Source of the DNA: Salegentibacter lacus
Lineage (GTDB): Bacteria; Bacteroidota; Bacteroidia; Flavobacteriales; Flavobacteriaceae
DNA: 64,000 bases
Assembly: GCF_020164555.1 (NCBI RefSeq)
Contig: NZ_JAIQZB010000020.1
Coordinates: forward strand, 1-64,000
Reading direction: 5' to 3'
This document shows, piece after piece, positions 58,944 through 64,000 of the stretch. The notes beneath the pieces are model-generated. The model did not search any database, was not told the origin of the DNA, and saw nothing but the letters and a program-made list of their open reading frames with translations. Within the stretch, counting starts at the first letter, position 1, and every line of letters starts with the position of its first letter. A program made the translations under genes and the position numbers.

Positions 58944-60941
58944 ATGGACTTTAAAGCGAAAATATTAAAGGGAATTCCCGGCGAACTTCCGTCTAAAAAA
59001 GAATACGATACATCGGTGAACCACGCACCAAAACGCAAGAATATTTTAAATGCTGAAGAAAAACGATTAGCACTCCAAAATGCGCTGCGGTATTTTGAAG
59101 AAAAGCACCACAAGGAACTTTTACCCGAATTTAAGGAGGAACTAGAGAAATTCGGGAGGATTTATATGTATCGCCTGAAACCAGATTATAAGCTATACGC
59201 CAGAAGTATTGAAGAATATCCTGGAAAAAGCATTCAGGCCAAAGGGATTATGCTAATGATTCAAAACAACCTGGATCCCAAAGTAGCGCAACATCCCGAC
59301 GAATTGATTACCTATGGAGGAAATGGAGCAGTTTTTCAAAATTGGGCGCAATACCTCCTCACAATGCAGTATTTAGCTGAAATGGAAAACGACCAGACCT
59401 TGGTAATGTACTCGGGTCATCCAATGGGATTATTCCCTTCCCACGAAAATGCTCCGCGAGTAGTCGTAACCAACGGAATGATGATTCCTAATTATTCTAA
59501 ACCCGATGACTGGGAAAAATTCAATGCACTTGGTGTAACCCAATACGGCCAAATGACGGCCGGAAGCTATATGTACATTGGCCCACAGGGAATTGTTCAC
59601 GGCACTACAATTACTGTATTAAATGCAGGAAGAAAAATATCAAAATCGGGCGAAGGCCTGGAAGGAAAATTATTTGTAACCTCGGGGCTTGGGGGAATGA
59701 GCGGTGCCCAGCCCAAAGCCGGGAATATCGCAGGTTGTATTACAGTTTGTGCCGAAGTAAATCCGAAAGCCACTCAAACTCGTCACAGCCAGGGCTGGGT
59801 TGATGAAGTAATTGAAGATCTTACTGCACTCGCAAAAAGGGTTCAGGAAGCCAAAGCGAACAAGGAAGTTATTTCTATCGCTTTTCAGGGAAATATCGTT
59901 GAAGTCTGGGAGTATTTTGACAAAGAAAATATTTATATCGATTTGGGTAGTGACCAGACTTCATTACATAATCCCTGGGCCGGCGGTTATTATCCGGTAA
60001 GCTTAAGCCTGGAAGAAGCTAATAAAATGATGGCCGACGAACCTGAAAAATTCAAAGAAAAAGTTCAGGAAAGTTTAAAAAGGCAAACCGCTGCAATTAA
60101 CAAACACACCGCCAAAGGCACCTATTTCTTTGATTATGGAAATGCATTTTTACTGGAAGCATCCAGAGCCGGTGCCGATATTTTTGCTAAAAATGGGAAA
60201 GATTTTAAGTATCCAAGCTACGTTCAGGATATTATGGGTCCTATGTGTTTTGATTATGGTTTCGGGCCTTTTAGATGGGTTTGTGCTTCTGGAAAAGAAG
60301 AAGATCTCGAGAAAACCGATAAGATCGCGACTGAAGTTTTAGAAGAACTTAAAAGGAATTCCCCGGAAGAAATTCAGCAGCAAATGGCTGATAATATTCA
60401 GTGGATAAAGGGTGCTCGAGAAAATAAACTGGTCGTTGGTTCTAAAGCCAGAATACTTTATGCCGATGCTGAAGGCCGGGTGAAAATTGCAAAAGCTTTT
60501 AATGATGCTATTGGTAAGGGTGAAATTGGACCGATTGTTTTAGGACGTGATCATCACGATGTTTCAGGCACAGATTCTCCCTATCGTGAAACTTCAAATA
60601 TTTACGACGGATCACAGTTCACAGCCGATATGGCCATACAAAATGTTATAGGAGATAGCTTTAGGGGAGCTACCTGGGTGAGCATTCATAATGGCGGCGG
60701 TGTTGGCTGGGGCGAGGTTGTTAATGGCGGATTTGGTATGATTCTTGAAGGAAATAAAACATCGGAAGAGCGTTTAAAATCTATGCTTTTCTGGGATGTT
60801 AATAATGGAATTGCCCGACGAAGCTGGGCCCGGAATAAAGAAGCAGTCTTCGCTGCTAAAAGGGCTATGCAAATGGAACCAAGGCTAAAAGTAACGATCC
60901 CAAACCTGGTAGACCCGGCTCTTTTCGACACTAACATCTAA
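58944..60941 (+). CDS. hutU: Urocanate hydratase
   Basis: A 665-residue NAD+-dependent enzyme of histidine breakdown that converts urocanate to imidazolone propionate. Family motifs include GKSIQAKGIMLMIQNNLDP, TYGGNGAVFQNWAQYLL (about residues 123-139), YSGHPMGLFPSHENAPR and IGPQGIVHGTT (about 216). It is about 100 residues longer than the usual 555. The other hut genes are not in the window, so the pathway is not clustered here. It is followed after 12 bases by a DUF4136 lipoprotein gene. Confidence 0.95.
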   Translation: MDFKAKILKGIPGELPSKKEYDTSVNHAPKRKNILNAEEKRLALQNALRYFEEKHHKELLPEFKEELEKFGRIYMYRLKPDYKLYARSIEEYPGKSIQAKGIMLMIQNNLDPKVAQHPDELITYGGNGAVFQNWAQYLLTMQYLAEMENDQTLVMYSGHPMGLFPSHENAPRVVVTNGMMIPNYSKPDDWEKFNALGVTQYGQMTAGSYMYIGPQGIVHGTTITVLNAGRKISKSGEGLEGKLFVTSGLGGMSGAQPKAGNIAGCITVCAEVNPKATQTRHSQGWVDEVIEDLTALAKRVQEAKANKEVISIAFQGNIVEVWEYFDKENIYIDLGSDQTSLHNPWAGGYYPVSLSLEEANKMMADEPEKFKEKVQESLKRQTAAINKHTAKGTYFFDYGNAFLLEASRAGADIFAKNGKDFKYPSYVQDIMGPMCFDYGFGPFRWVCASGKEEDLEKTDKIATEVLEELKRNSPEEIQQQMADNIQWIKGARENKLVVGSKARILYADAEGRVKIAKAFNDAIGKGEIGPIVLGRDHHDVSGTDSPYRETSNIYDGSQFTADMAIQNVIGDSFRGATWVSIHNGGGVGWGEVVNGGFGMILEGNKTSEERLKSMLFWDVNNGIARRSWARNKEAVFAAKRAMQMEPRLKVTIPNLVDPALFDTNI

Positions 60942-60953
60942 AAATATTATTAT

Positions 60954-61496
60954 ATGAAAGTCTTAAAAATTACACCGGTTTTACTTCTGCTGGCTGTTTT
61001 GGTAACTTCCTGCAGCAGTGTGAGAGTTGCTTCAGATTACGATAGGGAAGTTAATTTTAATCAATATGAGAGTTATGCTTTTTTTAAACCGGGGATAGAT
61101 AAAGCCGAGATTTCTGATTTAGATAAAAAACGAATTCTTAGAGCTATAGAAGATGAAATGCAACGCAAAGGCTTTACTAAGTCTGAAGATCCCGATCTTT
61201 TAGTAAGCATTTTCACCAAAACCAACGAAAATATTAATATCTACCAGAACAATATGATGGGCTGGGGATACGGCTGGGGATGGCACCCTTGGTACTGGGG
61301 CTCGGGTTTTAATACTGTAAATAGAACCAGTGAAGGAACGCTTTATATAGATTTAATAGATGCTGAAGGTAAAGAATTGGTTTGGCAAGGAATGGGTACC
61401 GCTGCTTTGGCCAGCGATGTGAATAAAAAACAAGCCAGAATTAACGAAATTGTTCAGGAAATACTGGAAAAGTATCCCCCACAAATAGAAGATTAA
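60954..61496 (+). CDS. DUF4136 lipoprotein
   Basis: A 180-residue lipoprotein with the lipobox ending at Cys20 (LVTSC). The DUF4136 features are DYDREVNFNQYESYAFF (about residues 28-44), a Trp/Tyr/Gly-rich stretch (GYGWGWHPWYWGSGF, about 103-117) and GTLYIDLIDAEGKELVWQG. Function unknown; located in the periplasm or outer membrane. It follows hutU by 12 bases and is closed by a good terminator. Confidence 0.9.
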   Translation: MKVLKITPVLLLLAVLVTSCSSVRVASDYDREVNFNQYESYAFFKPGIDKAEISDLDKKRILRAIEDEMQRKGFTKSEDPDLLVSIFTKTNENINIYQNNMMGWGYGWGWHPWYWGSGFNTVNRTSEGTLYIDLIDAEGKELVWQGMGTAALASDVNKKQARINEIVQEILEKYPPQIED

Positions 61497-61515
61497 CCCA
61501 ACAAATTTTTTTACT

Positions 61516-61548
61516 AAAATGCTCCTTAAACAGGAGCATTTTTATTTT
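61516..61548 (+). terminator. Terminator after the DUF4136 gene
   Basis: AAATGCTCCT and AGGAGCATTT form a 10-bp stem around TAAAC, followed by TTTATTTT. Confidence 0.9.
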
Positions 61549-61625
61549 ATAGGGCATTTGATTATCAATTTATGAATTTCAGCTTAATTTCTTATCTTTA
61601 TAATGAATTTTAGTTAATCACACTT

Positions 61626-63380
61626 ATGCTCGATAAAATTGAATCTAACGCGATTTTAGACCGTTTACCGTCCCATCTTCAGCAATATATAAAACCTCAG
61701 AATTACGATGATTATACTCCGGTCAATCACGCAGTTTGGCGTTATGTAATGCGTAAAAATGTAGATTACCTAAGTAAAGTTGCCCACGAATCATATTTAG
61801 AAGGTTTAAAACAAACCGGGATTTCTATAGATCATATTCCAAATATGTACGGAATGAACCGTATTTTAAAAGAAATTGGTTGGGCTGCAGTGGCTGTAGA
61901 CGGGTTTATCCCGCCAGCTGCTTTCATGGAGTTCCAGGCCTTTAATGTTTTAGTAATTGCCAGCGACATTCGGCAACTCGAGCATATTGAATACACCCCG
62001 GCACCCGACATTATTCATGAAGGGGCGGGTCACGCTCCTATTATTGCCAATCCTGAATACGCTGAATATTTGAGACGTTTTGGGGAAATTGGTTGCAAGG
62101 CTATTTCGAGCGCAAGAGATTACGAAATATACGAAGCCATAAGGCATCTTTCCATTATTAAAGAAGCAGAAGGTACTCCACAGGATGAAATTGAAGCGGC
62201 TGAGCGGAAAGTGGACGAACTTCAAAACCAAACCAGCGAGCTCAGCGAAATGGCGCAAATTAGAAATTTGCACTGGTGGACCGTTGAATATGGTTTGATA
62301 GGCACGCTTGAAGATCCTAAAATCTACGGTGCAGGCTTACTATCTTCCATTGGGGAAAGCGCCTGGTGTATGACCGATAAAGTGAAAAAGATTCCATATT
62401 CAATCGAAGCCTGCAAGCAGGAATTTGATATCACCAAACCTCAACCTCAACTTTATGTAACGCCAGACTTTGCTCATTTAAGTTCAGTTTTGGAAGAATT
62501 TGCCAATAAAATGGCCCTGAGAAAAGGCGGTCTGGAAGGAATTCAAAAACTGATAGATTCTAAAAATCTTGGTACCATAGAACTGAGTACCGGTTTACAG
62601 ATTTCGGGAGATTTTTCAAAAGTGATTTCATACGAAGGCAAACCAATTTATGTACAGACTTCAGGAAAAACTGCACTTTCCCACCGAGAAAAAGAATTGG
62701 TTGGACACAGCGTAAAAGACCATCCTGAAGGTTTTGGATCTCCAATCGGATCTTTAAAAGGAATAAATCTCGCGATAGAAGATATGAGTCCGCGCGATCT
62801 TAGAGCTTATGATATTTATGAAGGCGAAAAGATTGAATTTGAATTTGAAGGCGGAATAAAAGTTAAAGGCGAGATCATTACCGGAACCAGAAACCTACAG
62901 GGAAAAATTATCCTTATTAGTCTTAAAGATTGCAGCGTTACTTACGAGGACGAAATATTATTTAAGCCAGAATGGGGTAAATATGATATGGCGATTGGAA
63001 AAGAAATTATTTCAGCATTTGCTGGTCCTGCCGATAATCTTTCTTTTGATTTAATTACCCACAAAACTTCCAGTACTACCATAAAAAGTGAAAAGACTCC
63101 GGAACGTGAAGAACTGGATTCTCTTTATGAATCGGTTAGAAATATTAGGCAAGGAAACGACGCGAAATTTTCGTTGGATGCCGCTTTTGATCTTGTAAAA
63201 AAACACCATCAAAAAGACTGGTTACTTTCTGTAGAAATCTATGAATTAGTAGTTGGAAAAGAAGAAAAACTCACCAAAGAGGTTTTAAATCATTTGCAGG
63301 ATGTAAAATACAGACGACCCGATATTTCTCATTTAATTGAAGGTGGAATAAATCTTATTGATGTGCAATTGGTCAACTAG
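61626..63380 (+). CDS. Aromatic amino acid hydroxylase, long form
   Basis: A 584-residue protein. The iron ligands of the tetrahydrobiopterin-dependent hydroxylases are visible: His131 and His136 in HEGAGHAP, and Glu221 in WWTVEYGLIG. SARDYEIYEAI follows the first motif. Between the two ligand sites lies an extra helical stretch (about residues 165-215), larger than in animal or short bacterial enzymes. Residues about 300-584 form a C-terminal region not found in the 260-300 residue phenylalanine hydroxylases. Substrate probably phenylalanine; tyrosine or tryptophan cannot be excluded. No pterin-recycling gene is adjacent. Confidence 0.88.
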   Translation: MLDKIESNAILDRLPSHLQQYIKPQNYDDYTPVNHAVWRYVMRKNVDYLSKVAHESYLEGLKQTGISIDHIPNMYGMNRILKEIGWAAVAVDGFIPPAAFMEFQAFNVLVIASDIRQLEHIEYTPAPDIIHEGAGHAPIIANPEYAEYLRRFGEIGCKAISSARDYEIYEAIRHLSIIKEAEGTPQDEIEAAERKVDELQNQTSELSEMAQIRNLHWWTVEYGLIGTLEDPKIYGAGLLSSIGESAWCMTDKVKKIPYSIEACKQEFDITKPQPQLYVTPDFAHLSSVLEEFANKMALRKGGLEGIQKLIDSKNLGTIELSTGLQISGDFSKVISYEGKPIYVQTSGKTALSHREKELVGHSVKDHPEGFGSPIGSLKGINLAIEDMSPRDLRAYDIYEGEKIEFEFEGGIKVKGEIITGTRNLQGKIILISLKDCSVTYEDEILFKPEWGKYDMAIGKEIISAFAGPADNLSFDLITHKTSSTTIKSEKTPEREELDSLYESVRNIRQGNDAKFSLDAAFDLVKKHHQKDWLLSVEIYELVVGKEEKLTKEVLNHLQDVKYRRPDISHLIEGGINLIDVQLVN

Positions 63381-63418
63381 CCTGGGATATTTAAAACTCA
63401 GTAAGTGAGCAAAATAAT

Positions 63419-64000
63419 TTAGAGTTTTATCTCTTCCAGTTCTTTTGAATCATTAAAATTCTGGTCTTTATATTGAAGCGTCCAGCCCATAGAACTGGTT
63501 AAAATATAAATCTTTTGCAATTCACTTATCAGCCTGTTTTGGGCATTAGATTTTAACGAAGAAGCCTCTACTTTTTTCCGGATAGATTTTTCTATTCGGG
63601 TTCTTATTTTATTATGATCATCGGCATCAAACTGGTTTAAGTAATCTTGAGTCACATCGTAATATTTTATCTCCGGGTTAATGGAAATCTCTTCTTCAGG
63701 GATATAAGTGATGCGCACAATTTTATTTTCCTCATCAATTTCAGTTTGAAGTTTACTTAAATCATAAGCCACGGTTGCCGTTGCATTAACTACAATTAGC
63801 GCTTTCTTCCTCGCCGAGAAAACATCAAGATAGAATTTCTTCGAATCTTTGTAAGAATATACCTGGGAGAAAGTACCTTCAGTAACAACTAGTTTTCCAA
63901 CATTTTTTATTTGCTGTTGAAGCAGGGCAGTGCTTTCTTCCAGTTGATCTCTTTCATTATTTCTATTCTCACAATAGCGAATTCCAAAAACAATAAGCAA
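63419..64000 (-). CDS. DUF4230 protein (paralogue 2), cut at the window edge
   Basis: At least 193 residues; the start lies beyond the right edge. It opens with the end of a hydrophobic helix (MLIVFGIRY), then a DUF4230 domain: VTEGTFSQVYSYKD, KKALIVVNATATVAYDLSKL and a C-terminal SSMGWTLQY. Motif order and spacing match the first DUF4230 protein (13988-14602), so the two are paralogues about 49 kb apart. Function unknown. Confidence 0.88.
   Translation of the reverse strand: MLIVFGIRYCENRNNERDQLEESTALLQQQIKNVGKLVVTEGTFSQVYSYKDSKKFYLDVFSARKKALIVVNATATVAYDLSKLQTEIDEENKIVRITYIPEEEISINPEIKYYDVTQDYLNQFDADDHNKIRTRIEKSIRKKVEASSLKSNAQNRLISELQKIYILTSSMGWTLQYKDQNFNDSKELEEIKL

Overview
The window looks like chromosomal DNA of a marine-type member of the Flavobacteriaceae (Bacteroidetes), close to Gramella, Salegentibacter or Zunongwangia in style. 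The evidence is low GC, Bacteroidetes -7 boxes (TAnnTTTG) upstream of many genes, families typical of the group (DUF4230, DUF4260, DUF5522, M56 peptidase with a TonB-type C-terminus, four-helix-bundle protein) and no Shine-Dalgarno bias. This assignment is inference; there is no rRNA gene to confirm it. Most of the window is ordinary housekeeping and metabolic sequence, with short accessory patches marked by repeats.

Layout. 0-3.5 kb: C-terminal end of a probable IS4-type transposase, then the end of an exopolysaccharide export locus (Wza-like lipoprotein and Wzc-like tyrosine kinase with a Tyr-Gly tail). 3.6-10 kb: ABC-F ATPase, a four-helix-bundle gene bracketed by tandem repeats, a methyltransferase with a low-complexity insert, an orphan LolD-type ATPase, a PhnA-like protein and a DUF885 peptidase. 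10.2-19.9 kb: a RelE/ParE toxin-antitoxin pair, a YdjM-like hydrolase, a membrane-anchored MutS-like ATPase, MmcQ/YjbR, DUF4230, DUF4260, cyclase, HemW, RuvC, a glycosyltransferase, a YciI-like protein and a HicB antitoxin next to a broken hicA. 19.9-24 kb: a BlaI / M56 metallopeptidase / TPR / ExbD-like / TonB-like lipoprotein operon.

24-34 kb is a coherent block: two P2-type cation ATPases, a DUF456 membrane protein, a short HPF/RaiA factor, a helical protein, phosphoenolpyruvate synthase and a small membrane protein. It suggests an ion-homeostasis and energy-stress module. 34-40 kb holds a GAF histidine kinase, a CPA1 antiporter, LrgB-LrgA-creatininase, a flavin monooxygenase and an acidic lipoprotein. 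Two identical tRNA-Val(TAC) genes lie near 41 kb. 41.3-48 kb: FolC, a TonB-ExbD-ExbB operon, glutamate dehydrogenase, AnmK and acyl-CoA dehydrogenase. 48.5-54.5 kb: glutamate synthase GltB-GltD. 54.7-64 kb: HemL, a LysM glucosaminidase, an ACC deaminase-like enzyme, small proteins, urocanate hydratase, a DUF4136 lipoprotein, an aromatic amino acid hydroxylase and a second DUF4230 protein cut by the window edge.

Four families of short dispersed repeats occur between genes, and one runs into a coding region. No complete prophage, CRISPR array or recognised defence island was seen. The best candidates for undescribed biology are the BlaI/M56/TonB-like operon, the membrane MutS-like ATPase, the ATPase/HPF/PpsA block, and the repeat-associated four-helix-bundle gene with the neighbouring insert-bearing methyltransferase.
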